This document shows positions 6,094-15,138 of a stretch of DNA of 47,094 nt, one piece after another. Under the pieces are notes generated by a model, which saw only the letters and a list, made by a program, of their open reading frames with translations, made no database searches and had not been told where the DNA came from. Both the position numbers and the translations under genes were made by a program. The stretch is from a virus. The stretch covers positions 1 to 47,094 of IMG/VR virus record IMGVR_UViG_3300022918_000004. One strand, written 5' to 3'. Within the stretch, counting starts at the first letter, position 1. Each line of letters starts with the position of its first letter.

Positions 6094-7593
6094 ATGCAGC
6101 TAGCACTCGATTTTAAGCTCCACCACAAGCAAGGGTCGGCATTGCTGACCAAGGCTACTGAGATCCTGTACGGCGGTGCGGCTGGCGGAGGCAAGAGCCA
6201 CTTGATGCGCATCTTGGCCATTCTGCTTTGCACGATGGTGCCGAACCTGCAGGTCTACATCTTTCGTAAACACTTCGGCGATCTTTACAAGAACCATATG
6301 GAAGGGCCGGGAGGTTTCCCGTTGCTTCTGTGGCCTTGGTTGAACGCCAAGCTCTGCAAGATAAACGTCGGCAAGAACTACATCGAATTCTGGAATGGCG
6401 CGAAGATTCACTTGTGCCACCTCCAGCATGAGAAAGACCTTCTGAAATATCAGGGGGCTGAGATTCACGTTCTGCTGATGGACGAACTGACGCACTTCAC
6501 CGAGAAGGAATATCGATTCCTCCGTGGTCGAGTTCGTAAAGGTGGCCTCGAAGTTCCCGACCGGGAATTGGCCCCGGGCCTGATGCTCAGCGACAAGTTG
6601 CCGTTGATTATCTGCGGATCTAACCCGGGATCGAAAGGCCACGTGTGGGTCAAACGTACTTTCGTCGATTATGCGGCACCGCTCGAGGTTAACCGAACTC
6701 GGAAAGTGGATGGCGGCATGTTGCGGACTTACATCCCCGCGAAGATTCAAGATAACCCGACGCTGATGGAAAACGACCCGGACTATCTCGACCGTCTCGA
6801 GGGTCTGGGCGATCCCGCGTTGATTAAAGCCATGAGGGACGGGGATTGGAACATCGTTGCAGGTGGTGCCTTCGATGATGTGTGGGAAGAGGCTCACTTG
6901 GTTCTTCCGCGATTCCGTATCCCGGCTGGCTGGCGATTGGACAGATCTTTCGACTGGGGTTCTTCGCACCCTGCCTCTGTGGGGTGGTGGGCGGAGAGCA
7001 ACGGCGAAGAGGTCACGTATCTGGAGCGTCGATTTGAAAACGGTCGTCTTGAGGAATACGAGACTACCAGATGCTTCCCACGCGGATCGTTTATACGGAT
7101 CGCGGAATGGTACATGACTAAGGAGATTGGCAGCAACGAAGGATTGAAGCTTTCTGCTAAGGAAATCGCACTCGGCATTAAAGAGCGCGAGAAGCAAATG
7201 AGGGATCAGGGTTGGATACGGGGAACTGTGCTCCCCGGACCTGCCGACTCTCAGATTTACCAGACCACACAGTCGGACGTTCCGACCATAGGTGACAAGA
7301 TGGCTACCGAGGGCATTCGCTGGATTCCGGCGAACAAAGCCGCAGGTACTCGCATTAACGGTCTCGAGTTGGTTCGGGGTCGCATGAAAGAACGGGAAGG
7401 CCCAGGTATCTACTTCATGAATAACTGCCGTGCAGCTATTTCAATCCTGCCTAACCTGCCTCGCGATCCGAAGAATACGGAAGACGTGGACACTGATGCC
7501 GAAGATCACCTGTATGACGATGTTCGTTATAAGGTCCTCGGTCCTAAGCCTATGGCTACGAAGATCAAAGGGAGTCACGCGAATGAGCGTTAA
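6094..7593 (+). CDS. terL: Terminase large subunit (TerL)
   Basis: This 499-residue packaging motor has a Walker A (GGAAGGGKS, residues 27-35), a Walker B with D130-E131 (VLLMDE), and a C-terminal RNase H-like nuclease domain. The nuclease domain starts at D287 (SFDWGSSHPA) with acidic residues near 470-476 (EDHLYDD). It pumps DNA into the prohead and cuts the concatemer. It overlaps the portal gene by 11 bases. The type of DNA ends cannot be told from this. Confidence 0.92.
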   Translation: MQLALDFKLHHKQGSALLTKATEILYGGAAGGGKSHLMRILAILLCTMVPNLQVYIFRKHFGDLYKNHMEGPGGFPLLLWPWLNAKLCKINVGKNYIEFWNGAKIHLCHLQHEKDLLKYQGAEIHVLLMDELTHFTEKEYRFLRGRVRKGGLEVPDRELAPGLMLSDKLPLIICGSNPGSKGHVWVKRTFVDYAAPLEVNRTRKVDGGMLRTYIPAKIQDNPTLMENDPDYLDRLEGLGDPALIKAMRDGDWNIVAGGAFDDVWEEAHLVLPRFRIPAGWRLDRSFDWGSSHPASVGWWAESNGEEVTYLERRFENGRLEEYETTRCFPRGSFIRIAEWYMTKEIGSNEGLKLSAKEIALGIKEREKQMRDQGWIRGTVLPGPADSQIYQTTQSDVPTIGDKMATEGIRWIPANKAAGTRINGLELVRGRMKEREGPGIYFMNNCRAAISILPNLPRDPKNTEDVDTDAEDHLYDDVRYKVLGPKPMATKIKGSHANER

Positions 7594-9028
7594 GTCCGTC
7601 CGGCCTGAGGTTGTCAAACTCAAGCCCATCTACAAAATGATTCGAGATGTTCTCGAAGGCCCCGCTGCTGTAAAGGCAGGCGGCACCACTTACCTGCCTG
7701 AGCCGGAACCGGGGAAGACTACCACGGAAGCCGTCGCCCGGTACAACGCCTATATCCTGCGGGCCGTATTCTTCGACGCGACCGCACGGACGCACGAGGG
7801 CTATATCGGCCAGATGTTCTACCGCCCCTGTGTGGTCACGCTGCCTGCGATCCTGAAAGTCATGCTTCTGGACGTAGACGGTCAGGCGACTACGCTTGAG
7901 CAGCAGGTCAAAGCAACGGCAGGCGAAGTACTGGCGTTGGGCCGTGCTGGTCTGTATACCGACTTCACAGCCAAGTCCGGTCAGAACGTTACCCGGGGTC
8001 AGCAGACTTCCGGCCAAGTTCGCCCGACCATCCAGATGTATGCACCGGAACGCATCATCAACTGGCGCTGGACTACCGAAGACGACTTGCGCTATCTCAG
8101 CCTGGTCGTGCTCGAGGAAGATTACGTCGAGGCCGATGATGGTTTCGAATGCAAGAAGAAGACCCAGTATCGCGAACTGCGAATGGAACGCAGTGAGTTG
8201 GGCATCCTCGTTTTCAAGTGTGTGGTGTGGCGGGAGGTGGACGGCGGATTGAAACCAGTCCTCATCACTTACCCAACCAAAGGCGACGGCAAGAACTGGG
8301 ATCGCATTCCGTTCGAGTTCATCGGTTCTTCGGACAACGATTCCGAAATCGATAAACCCCCGTTGGAAGGTATGGCGCATATCAACATCGCGCACTACCG
8401 GAACTCGGCTGAGTATGAAGAGTGCATCTTCATGATGGGGCAACCGACCCCGTACGCATCCGGTATCACAGAGAACTGGCTCAACGAGGCTTGGAATGGT
8501 GAACTGCGCCTCGGTACTCGCGAGTTCATCCCGTTGCCTGCCGGTGGCCAGATGGGTTTGCTTCAGATGAATCCCAACACGCTTGCCAAGGAAGGCATGG
8601 ACCAGAAAGAAAAACAACTGGTCGCTCTCGGCGCGAAGATTGCCGAGAACAAGGCAGTGGCAACTACCGCAACCGAAGAGAACCGCGACTCGGTAATTGA
8701 AAACAGCACTCTCAGCAGTGTGGCCAAGAATACCTCCTCGGCCTACATGAAAGCACTCGAAAGTGCGTTGATCTACGCCAACGGGTCAGGAACGATCCTG
8801 GTTGAAATCAGCACTGACTTCGAGATCACCCGTTTGAGTCCACAGGATCGGGCGCAACTGCTGGCTGAGTGGCAGGGTGGGGGCATCACCTGGACTGAAT
8901 ACCGCAAGAGCATGAAACGCGGTGGTATTGCTTTCGAGGACGATCAGAAAGCCAAGGACCAGATTAAGGAAGAATTGGATTCTGAAACCATCGACCTGGA
9001 TAAACCCGCCGTACCCGGTGACGAGTAA
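7583..9028 (+). CDS. Portal protein (DUF4055 type)
   Basis: The start is the ATG with GGGAG about 9 bases upstream. The 481-residue product matches the DUF4055 portal pattern: YILRAVFFDATARTHEGYIGQMFYRP near the start, then a DVDGQ...GEVLALGRAGLYTD segment. It forms the dodecameric ring at the capsid vertex used for packaging and tail joining. It lies between terL and the MuF-type gene, as in most tailed phages, and its stop shares an A with the next start (TAATG). Confidence 0.85.
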   Translation: MSVKSVRPEVVKLKPIYKMIRDVLEGPAAVKAGGTTYLPEPEPGKTTTEAVARYNAYILRAVFFDATARTHEGYIGQMFYRPCVVTLPAILKVMLLDVDGQATTLEQQVKATAGEVLALGRAGLYTDFTAKSGQNVTRGQQTSGQVRPTIQMYAPERIINWRWTTEDDLRYLSLVVLEEDYVEADDGFECKKKTQYRELRMERSELGILVFKCVVWREVDGGLKPVLITYPTKGDGKNWDRIPFEFIGSSDNDSEIDKPPLEGMAHINIAHYRNSAEYEECIFMMGQPTPYASGITENWLNEAWNGELRLGTREFIPLPAGGQMGLLQMNPNTLAKEGMDQKEKQLVALGAKIAENKAVATTATEENRDSVIENSTLSSVAKNTSSAYMKALESALIYANGSGTILVEISTDFEITRLSPQDRAQLLAEWQGGGITWTEYRKSMKRGGIAFEDDQKAKDQIKEELDSETIDLDKPAVPGDE

Positions 9029-10092
9029 TGGCCCGCACCAATCCTCGTGACGTTCTCTCCCGTCACCAGGTTTACTTGGAGAGATTGAAGACCGGATACG
9101 TCAGGGATTACGACAAGGCTATCCGGGAAGCAGATGCGGCGATCCAGGAGGTCCTTAACGCGCTGAAGATCAGTCGCATGTCGGAACTATCCAGGGTCGG
9201 GCTTAAAAAGCTCCTCAGCGACCTTAAGGAAGCTCAGGCAAGCATCTACGGGAAGCAGGGCGACAAGCTTATGAAGGACTTGCTCAAGCTTTCCGAAAAC
9301 GAGGCCCTGTTCGAACGGGAAGTCGTCCAAGACATCGCCGAAGTTGCTGGGCTGAAGAAGTCGGTTATCAAGAAAGCCAAGGACGCATGGAAGTTCTTGA
9401 TCACCAAGCCAATCCAAGCAACTGGTGACTTGCTCGAGTCTTTCGTTGCCGACCTGTCGACTCGTCAGATCGCCCGCATCAACAAGGAGATTATGATCAG
9501 TGTGGGACAAGGACGTACCATTAGCCAAACGGTCCAAGCGATACGTGGCACCAAGGCAAGGAATTTTCGGGACGGCATTATCGACACCAATGCCCGGGAC
9601 GCCCGGACAATCGTCCGCACGGCAACTCAGCATGTCTCCCAGCAAGCCCGGGAAGCAACTTGGGAAGCCAACTCGGATTTGATCGACCGTTACCAAATAG
9701 TCGCAACCCTGGATGGCAAGACTTCGACTCAGTGCAAGTCGCTGGATCAGCAAGTCTTCGTTATCGGTCAGGGACCAACCCCTCCACTGCATCCGAACTG
9801 CCGGACAACGACAGTGCCCTACTTCAAACCCAGTATCTGGGATCAGGGCGCAACCCGTTCTGCTGAGTTCGGTCCTGTGGATCAATCGACTACCTACTAC
9901 GAGTGGCTGGGGAGACAGCCTAAAGCATTCCAGGATGATGCACTCGGCCCCACACGCGGGAAGCTGTTCCGCGACGGCGGACTGTCTTCGGATGAGTTCG
10001 CTAAACTGCAGTTGGATAAAAACTTCCAGCCGCTTACCCTCGACGAAATGAAACGTTTAAACCCCAATGCCTTTGAACAGGCGAATATCTAG
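9028..10092 (+). CDS. MuF-like head morphogenesis protein
   Basis: This 354-residue protein has a helical N-terminal half. The C-terminal MuF/SPP1 gp7 domain carries DGKTSTQC and then PPLHPNCRT (residues 252-260), the family signature. Members are minor head proteins that bind the portal and aid DNA ejection or head assembly. No extra effector domain is visible after the MuF motif; the last 80 residues seem to be a family-specific tail. Confidence 0.85.
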   Translation: MARTNPRDVLSRHQVYLERLKTGYVRDYDKAIREADAAIQEVLNALKISRMSELSRVGLKKLLSDLKEAQASIYGKQGDKLMKDLLKLSENEALFEREVVQDIAEVAGLKKSVIKKAKDAWKFLITKPIQATGDLLESFVADLSTRQIARINKEIMISVGQGRTISQTVQAIRGTKARNFRDGIIDTNARDARTIVRTATQHVSQQAREATWEANSDLIDRYQIVATLDGKTSTQCKSLDQQVFVIGQGPTPPLHPNCRTTTVPYFKPSIWDQGATRSAEFGPVDQSTTYYEWLGRQPKAFQDDALGPTRGKLFRDGGLSSDEFAKLQLDKNFQPLTLDEMKRLNPNAFEQANI

Positions 10093-10103
10093 GAGCGGTG
10101 CTC

Positions 10104-10832
10104 ATGGCTTTACAACTTATTCTCCAAACCCTCGAAGGTCTCTCGGCTGATATCGCCAAGGAATACGTCGAACTTGACGACGGAACCTTTCGCCTGGACG
10201 TTACCGGGCTTGAAGACACTGGCGCACTGAAACGGGCGAAGGAACATGAAAAAAACCAACGCAAGCAAGCGCAGACCAAGGTTACCGAACTTCAATCGAA
10301 GGTTGAGGATCTTGAAGAGCAGATTGCAGCGCTGGGCGATCCGGCTAAAGGCAGCGTAGACGCGGCCAAGCTTCAGAGGCTGGAACGTCAACTTGCGGAC
10401 GCGACGGGTAAACTCACCGCCCGTGAGACAGAACTCCTGAGCGAGATTTCGCGTCTGACCAGTTCGGCAGTGGCCGACCGTATTACCAACGAGCTGACCG
10501 ATTACCCGGACCTGATGCGTCCGGCTATCCTGGCTCGACTGAAGACCGTTATGGAAGACGGCAAGTCGGTTGTCAAAGTTCTCGACGCTGATGGCGACAT
10601 CGGATCGATGACTGTGGAAGAGCTCAAGAAAGAGTTCGAAAATGACAAACGTTTCACCCCCGTTCTTCGGGGTTCCAAAGGTTCTGGTAGCGGTGCTCCA
10701 GGTGATGGCAAGGGCGGAGGCCAAGGCAAAACGAAACTCTCTGACTATAACGGTCAGGAACGCAAAGAGCTCATGGAAAAGAATCCAGCAGAGTTTCAAC
10801 GGCTGCTGGCCGAGAGCAAGAAGAAGTCTTAA
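10104..10832 (+). CDS. Scaffolding protein
   Basis: AGGAG sits 8 bases before this ATG. The 242-residue product has a long coiled-coil region (about 45-135, rich in Lys, Glu and Gln), a helical segment with TNELTDYPDLMRP, a Gly/Ser-rich linker and a charged C-terminal helix. That architecture and the position directly before the capsid gene fit a capsid scaffold. In the family, the C-terminus binds the capsid protein and the scaffold leaves before or during packaging. Confidence 0.75.
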   Translation: MALQLILQTLEGLSADIAKEYVELDDGTFRLDVTGLEDTGALKRAKEHEKNQRKQAQTKVTELQSKVEDLEEQIAALGDPAKGSVDAAKLQRLERQLADATGKLTARETELLSEISRLTSSAVADRITNELTDYPDLMRPAILARLKTVMEDGKSVVKVLDADGDIGSMTVEELKKEFENDKRFTPVLRGSKGSGSGAPGDGKGGGQGKTKLSDYNGQERKELMEKNPAEFQRLLAESKKKS

Positions 10833-10866
10833 TCAATTAACCCACCGCTACAGAGGAAATACCTTT

Positions 10867-12003
10867 ATGAAACAACCATCCAATCGTGCCCTGCTGGGCG
10901 CAGCCATCCTCTTCGCTTCTGCTGGCCTGTTGCCGCAAGCCATGGCGAAGTCCAATCCACACGGTGCGGTAACCACCATCTCCGACATCCTCGGGCCTCG
11001 CGGCGCCAACATCCCGATTGTCGAATCGTTCATGGTCGAAGATCCGGTCGAAGGCACCGCGTTCTTCCAGTCGGGTGTCCTGGCTGGCGGTGACCCACGC
11101 ATTCAAGCGATCCTGACCGCCGCCTCGCCTGTGGCGGCAGTGCCGTTCTGGAATCCGATTGACTCTACCGTCGAACCGAACTACTCGAACGACGTTTACG
11201 AGGACATCGCGACTCCGCGTAACGTGACCACCGGTCTGCAGATGGGCCGGATCGCGTTCCTCAACGAAGGCTTCGGTTCGATGGACCTGGTGAAAGCCAT
11301 TTCCAAGCAGGACCCGCTGGCCTACGTTGCGTCGGTGCTGGACAACTTCTGGGCACGTCAAGCCGAACGCCGTTTGATCGCCACCGCACTCGGCATCTAC
11401 AACGACAACATCGGCGCGACTGACGCGTACCACACTCAGAACGACATGGTCACCGATGCAGCCGGCCCGTTCACTGCAGACGCCTGGATCGATGCACAAG
11501 CGCAACTGGGCGACAAGCTGGGCGTCTACGGTGTGGCTGCGATGCACCGCCTGGTCTACACCCAAATGCAGAAAGCCAACCTGATCGACTTCGTCACCGA
11601 CGACGTGCAGAAGGTTCAGATCCCGTACTACCAGGGTTCGCGAGTCGTGGTTGATAACGGTATGCCCATCTTCGGCGCTACAGGCAGCCGTCAGAGCCTC
11701 GTTATCTTCTTCGGCCCGGGTGCTATCGGTTACGCGACCGAAACGCCTGAGAACGGCCAGGAATTCGAGCGTAGCGCGGCACGCGGTAACGGTGGCGGCG
11801 TCGATGTCCTGTGGACTCGTCGCAACTACATCATGCATCCGCTGGGCTACTCGTTCACCAGCACCGTGATCACCGGTAACGGCACCGAGACCCGTCCGGC
11901 CTCGGCCTCCTGGGCTGACCTGGCAAACGCTACCAACTGGAACCGCGTTCTGCCGCGTGAGCACATCCCAATGGCGTTCTTGACCGTCGCCGTTTCGGGT
12001 TAA
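10867..12003 (+). CDS. Major capsid protein with signal-peptide-like start
   Basis: This 378-residue protein follows the scaffold and has the expected length and abundance-type codon use (strongly GC-biased). AGAGGA lies 9 bases before the ATG. Residues 1-27 look like a Sec signal: basic start, hydrophobic core (ALLGAAILFASAGLL) and an AMA cleavage site. This is odd for a cytoplasmic capsid protein. A second in-frame ATG inside AMAK lacks a ribosome site. The body (GVLAGGD, IHRLVYTQMQ-like middle, MHPLGYSF near residue 320) looks like an HK97-fold capsid. Confidence 0.8.
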   Translation: MKQPSNRALLGAAILFASAGLLPQAMAKSNPHGAVTTISDILGPRGANIPIVESFMVEDPVEGTAFFQSGVLAGGDPRIQAILTAASPVAAVPFWNPIDSTVEPNYSNDVYEDIATPRNVTTGLQMGRIAFLNEGFGSMDLVKAISKQDPLAYVASVLDNFWARQAERRLIATALGIYNDNIGATDAYHTQNDMVTDAAGPFTADAWIDAQAQLGDKLGVYGVAAMHRLVYTQMQKANLIDFVTDDVQKVQIPYYQGSRVVVDNGMPIFGATGSRQSLVIFFGPGAIGYATETPENGQEFERSAARGNGGGVDVLWTRRNYIMHPLGYSFTSTVITGNGTETRPASASWADLANATNWNRVLPREHIPMAFLTVAVSG

Positions 12004-12044
12004 TCCTTCCTCTGCCAAGGACGGCACCTTTTGGAGTTACAGAC

Positions 12045-12374
12045 ATGACCGACCATATCATTCGTCGTAAAGACAAACAGTCCTGGGGTTTCGTGCAGGG
12101 CGAAGACGGCCAGATCAAGGTAGGCGTTCCGACGCCCGATGAAAAAGCCGATGACATCCGCACTCAGGCCGATAACGACGAGGCGCGGGGGAACGGCGGT
12201 GGCTTTCCCGCCGAGGATCAAGTTACTCACGAGTACTTGTCCTCGCTGAAGAAACAGGAACTCCTGGATCTGGCAGCCGCGCATGACATCACCCTCGACG
12301 ACCCCAAAGCCAACAAAGATGTTTTGCTGGCGGAACTGGTCGACTACTACGAAGTCAAACCGGCCCAAGAATAA
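12045..12374 (+). CDS. Small protein with C-terminal HeH/SAP-like motif (109 aa)
   Basis: GGAG lies 9 bases before the ATG. The N-terminal half is polar and probably flexible. Residues about 65-104 (LSSLKKQELLDLAAAHDI, then NKDVLLAELVDYY) form a helix-loop-helix pattern like HeH, SAP or Rho-N mini-domains, often found next to capsid genes as head fibre, decoration or connector components. Its exact role here is uncertain. Confidence 0.7.
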   Translation: MTDHIIRRKDKQSWGFVQGEDGQIKVGVPTPDEKADDIRTQADNDEARGNGGGFPAEDQVTHEYLSSLKKQELLDLAAAHDITLDDPKANKDVLLAELVDYYEVKPAQE

Positions 12375-12401
12375 AAATTTTGGGTAGTCCCGCGACATGC
12401 T

Positions 12402-12433
12402 GGTATTATCCCCCCGAAGGGGGGATTAATACC
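12402..12433 (+). other. Very stable hairpin after the capsid genes
   Basis: GGTATTATCCCCCC and GGGGGGATTAATACC form about 14 pairs with one bulge and a GAA loop. There is no T tract, so it is not a standard terminator. It could protect the abundant capsid transcript from 3' exonucleases, or slow transcription between head and connector genes. It lies in a 142-base gap (12375-12516) with no other gene. Confidence 0.6.
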
Positions 12434-12516
12434 TAGGGGCATTTCTCGCCGTTACGCCAGAGGCTACACGGCAACGACGACGAGAAGGCTACCTCACTCC
12501 TAGGAGAAAAAAGAAT

Positions 12517-13011
12517 ATGGCCCTGATTGTTGAAGATGGCTCGATTGTTACCGGGGCCAACTCTTATGTCTCCGTTGCTGATATCCGTGCTTATTGTGAG
12601 GCACGCGGTATCAGGCTTCCTTCTTCTGACTCCGATGTTGAAGTAATGGCCGTTCAGGCTTTCGACTACATCGAGTCTTTCCGTTCTCGCTACAAAGGTT
12701 ATCCAACCACACAGAACCAGAGAACAAGCTGGCCACGCAGGGGTGTGGTCATTGACTGTTACTCGGTTCCTGAGAACGAGATTCCGTGGCAACTCAAAGA
12801 GGCCCAGAGCCAGGCAACTGGTGAAGCACTGGAAACCGACCTGATGCCAAACTCTACTGCAGCGGTAAAGCGCGAGAAAGTGGACGTGCTCGAGGTCGAG
12901 TACCAGGACAGTGTGGACTCCGGAGTTCCCGTCTCCTTTCCCAAGATTGACTCGAAGCTGGCCATCCTCATGGGATCGTCCGGTATGCGAGTCCGGGTGG
13001 TGCGCGGATGA
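12517..13011 (+). CDS. Head-tail adaptor (DnaT-like annotated family)
   Basis: The 164-residue product has GANSYVSVADIRAYCEARG at the start and a SWPRRGVVID motif in the middle, with IPWQLKEAQSQATGEALE following. This pattern belongs to the family often labelled putative DnaT-like ssDNA-binding protein. By position it works as a head-tail connector of the gp6/gp15 kind. AGGAG precedes the start. It overlaps the next gene by four bases. Confidence 0.75.
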   Translation: MALIVEDGSIVTGANSYVSVADIRAYCEARGIRLPSSDSDVEVMAVQAFDYIESFRSRYKGYPTTQNQRTSWPRRGVVIDCYSVPENEIPWQLKEAQSQATGEALETDLMPNSTAAVKREKVDVLEVEYQDSVDSGVPVSFPKIDSKLAILMGSSGMRVRVVRG

Positions 13012-13412
13012 GCAATGCCAAGTACATTCGGAACCGGGCAACCGCAGAACGGTTGATCCGAAACAACGGTGCCCTTCTTGCGCTTAAGCGCGAAACTGAT
13101 GGTGGTATAGACCCCGTTACGGAAGAACCCGTCGATCCTGTGATCATGAACCAGAATGCCTGGATGGTAGTTCTACCGCCAAAGACCGGTGCGATCGATG
13201 CGCGTTATGAACGTTTCCGTGGTGATAACGGAACTATTGATTTCTCGGTTTTGAAAGATTACTTGCTTTCGACCCAGGACCTTAAATGGCGTCCGTTGCC
13301 GCTTGACTTTGTAATGATCAAGGACGAGTGGTGGCGTCTGGAGACTTTGCAGACTCTTGACCCGGACGGCGAGACCGATATCTTCTATAAAGGCATATTG
13401 CGGAGGGTCTAA
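13008..13412 (+). CDS. Head-tail connector / stopper candidate
   Basis: This 134-residue protein is placed between the adaptor and the gp10-like gene. That is where a head-closure (stopper) protein is expected. It is mostly beta-type (WMVVLPPKTG, FVMIKDEWWRLETLQTLDPDG, ILRRV at the end), which fits the small barrel fold of stoppers. The assignment rests on position and predicted fold. It is coupled to both neighbours by overlaps. Confidence 0.65.
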   Translation: MSNAKYIRNRATAERLIRNNGALLALKRETDGGIDPVTEEPVDPVIMNQNAWMVVLPPKTGAIDARYERFRGDNGTIDFSVLKDYLLSTQDLKWRPLPLDFVMIKDEWWRLETLQTLDPDGETDIFYKGILRRV

Positions 13413-13810
13413 TGAGCTTTTCTCAAAAGATCCAGATGTGGCGCAAGAAAGTTGACAAGCAAATGCACGACCAGAAGCGTGAGATTATTCTCCGCCTGTT
13501 CCGTGCGGTTATCTACGACACCCCCGTGCTGGAAGGTACACTGAGAGCCAACTGGCGCTGCAGTGCTAATAACCCCCTAGCAACTGCCATCGAGTATCGA
13601 CCCGCCGAAGCCGTTATAGGGGAAATTCAGCAAGTTCTCAATGGTGCTCTGCTGGCTGATACCATCTACCTTCGAAACAACCTCCCGTATGCCTACGCCA
13701 TCGAGTACCTGGGACATTCCAAGGTGAAAGCGCCTCAGGGCATGATGCGTAAAAACGTGGCCCGGTTTAATACCATCGCCAAACAAACCTTAGGGAACTC
13801 GATAGTATGA
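13412..13810 (+). CDS. HK97 gp10-like tail completion protein
   Basis: The 132-residue product has DTPVLEGTLRANW and then NNLPYAYAIEYLGHSKVKAPQGMM. These are the two signature parts of the gp10/minor capsid family that joins the tail to the head. The stop and start with the previous gene share a base and the next start overlaps by four bases. The role follows from the family and the neighbours. Confidence 0.75.
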   Translation: MSFSQKIQMWRKKVDKQMHDQKREIILRLFRAVIYDTPVLEGTLRANWRCSANNPLATAIEYRPAEAVIGEIQQVLNGALLADTIYLRNNLPYAYAIEYLGHSKVKAPQGMMRKNVARFNTIAKQTLGNSIV

Positions 13811-14214
13811 GTCAGACTAAGATCTACCAGGCTCTGATACAGGCGGTGAAGGATGTTCCGGGGATGGTCCCGTTCAGTACTCCCGCCAATAAGTTTACTC
13901 CGCCCGTTGGTCAGCCGTATGCAGACCTGTCAGTTATTCAAAACGAGCCAACCGTTTATACCCTAGGCGATGAAGGTGACGATATCGTAGAGGGGTTTCT
14001 GCAGGTGCTGATGAAGTATCCTGTGGACAAAGGTGTTCTTGCAGCGTCACGTCTCGGTGATACCCTTCGTGAAAGTTTCAAGGCGGGTAGCCGTAAGTTC
14101 TACGATGGTCAGGAAGTTGTAATCGTTCGTTCTGGTCTTGGCCAGTTCAATACGGTTGAAGGGAATCTGGTAAACCCGTTCACTGTCTATTTCTACGCAC
14201 TCATTCGGAGGTAA
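13807..14214 (+). CDS. Tail terminator (DUF4128-like)
   Basis: This 135-residue protein starts with a helix (IYQALIQAVKDV) and continues with PYADLSVIQNEPTVYTLGD and a C-terminal NPFTVYFYALI strand. This layout is shared with DUF4128 and lambda U-type tail terminators that cap the tail tube. Its place directly before the tube gene agrees. The identity is by pattern and position. Confidence 0.65.
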   Translation: MSQTKIYQALIQAVKDVPGMVPFSTPANKFTPPVGQPYADLSVIQNEPTVYTLGDEGDDIVEGFLQVLMKYPVDKGVLAASRLGDTLRESFKAGSRKFYDGQEVVIVRSGLGQFNTVEGNLVNPFTVYFYALIRR

Positions 14215-14220
14215 TACCCC

Positions 14221-15138
14221 ATGGCTGATGGCTCGCGTCACAGTTTACGAATCGTTCCCGAGGTCACCCCCGGGGTCACTCCTGACACGCCTGCATGGGA
14301 AACCGTCCGGCACACTGGCACCACACTCGCGCTCTCGAAAGAGACGCTACAATCCGAAGAACTCCGCGATGATCGGCAGATTGCCGACTTCCGTCACGGT
14401 GCTCAGCAGGTCGGCGGCGATATCAGTATCGAGCTGAGCTATGGATCGTTCGATACGATCCTCCAGGCGCTCCTACAAGGCACCTGGACGGCGAACGTAC
14501 TGAAAGCCGGGGTAATCCGTCGCACGTTTACCGCCGAACGCTTCTTTGCGGACCTCGGGACGCTTAACAAACCGTATCACCGTTTCCGTGGCGTTGAGTT
14601 CAACACCCTGGCTCTCCAGGTCAGCGCGAATGCCATGGTTACCGGCACTATCGGTGTGCTGGGCATCTCGGCTGTAACCGATACCGCAATCATTGCCGGT
14701 GCGACTTACCCGGCTCCAACCACCACTTCACCGCTGGACTCCTTCACCGGAACCCTCAGCGAATCGGGCACTCCGATTGCAGTAGTAACCGAGATCACCC
14801 TCAACCTGGACAACGGCATGGCACCACGATTCGTCGTCGGTTCCAAGTTCTCTATCAAACCAAGTGTGGGTCGTTCCAATATCACCGGCCAGGTGACCGC
14901 CTACTTCGAGGACTCGGTACTCCTCGACAAGTTCATCAACGAGACAACCTCCTCGCTGACCTTCACGTTACCGGACGGGGAAGGCAACTCGTATGAAGTA
15001 ACCATCCCCCGACTGAAGTATACGGGCGGTCAACCCGATGTCGCGGGTGAAGGCCCGATCACACTCAGCATGCCTTTCCAGGCTTTGCTGGATCCAACCA
15101 CCGCAACTAACATCATCATCGAAAGGATCCCGGCATGA
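14221..15138 (+). CDS. Major tail tube protein
   Basis: This 305-residue protein has EVTPGVTPDTPAWETVRHTGT near the start, typical of phage tail tube proteins, and a beta-rich body with GSFDTILQALLQGTW. The ending LSMPFQALLDP is also common in the family. Compared with shorter tubes it may have an extra C-terminal domain. It polymerises around the tape measure into the tail tube. It overlaps the G gene by four bases. Confidence 0.8.
   Translation: MADGSRHSLRIVPEVTPGVTPDTPAWETVRHTGTTLALSKETLQSEELRDDRQIADFRHGAQQVGGDISIELSYGSFDTILQALLQGTWTANVLKAGVIRRTFTAERFFADLGTLNKPYHRFRGVEFNTLALQVSANAMVTGTIGVLGISAVTDTAIIAGATYPAPTTTSPLDSFTGTLSESGTPIAVVTEITLNLDNGMAPRFVVGSKFSIKPSVGRSNITGQVTAYFEDSVLLDKFINETTSSLTFTLPDGEGNSYEVTIPRLKYTGGQPDVAGEGPITLSMPFQALLDPTTATNIIIERIPA

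Noticed and set aside
10837-12027. A 396-residue minus-strand frame over the capsid gene
   Set aside because: A shadow caused by GC-biased codons of the capsid gene; Arg/Val/Asp-rich with no motif.
12434-12516. A tRNA-like fold after the capsid hairpin
   Set aside because: No cloverleaf with T-arm GTTC or anticodon stem could be drawn; only a TTCTCG/CGAGAA pairing is visible.
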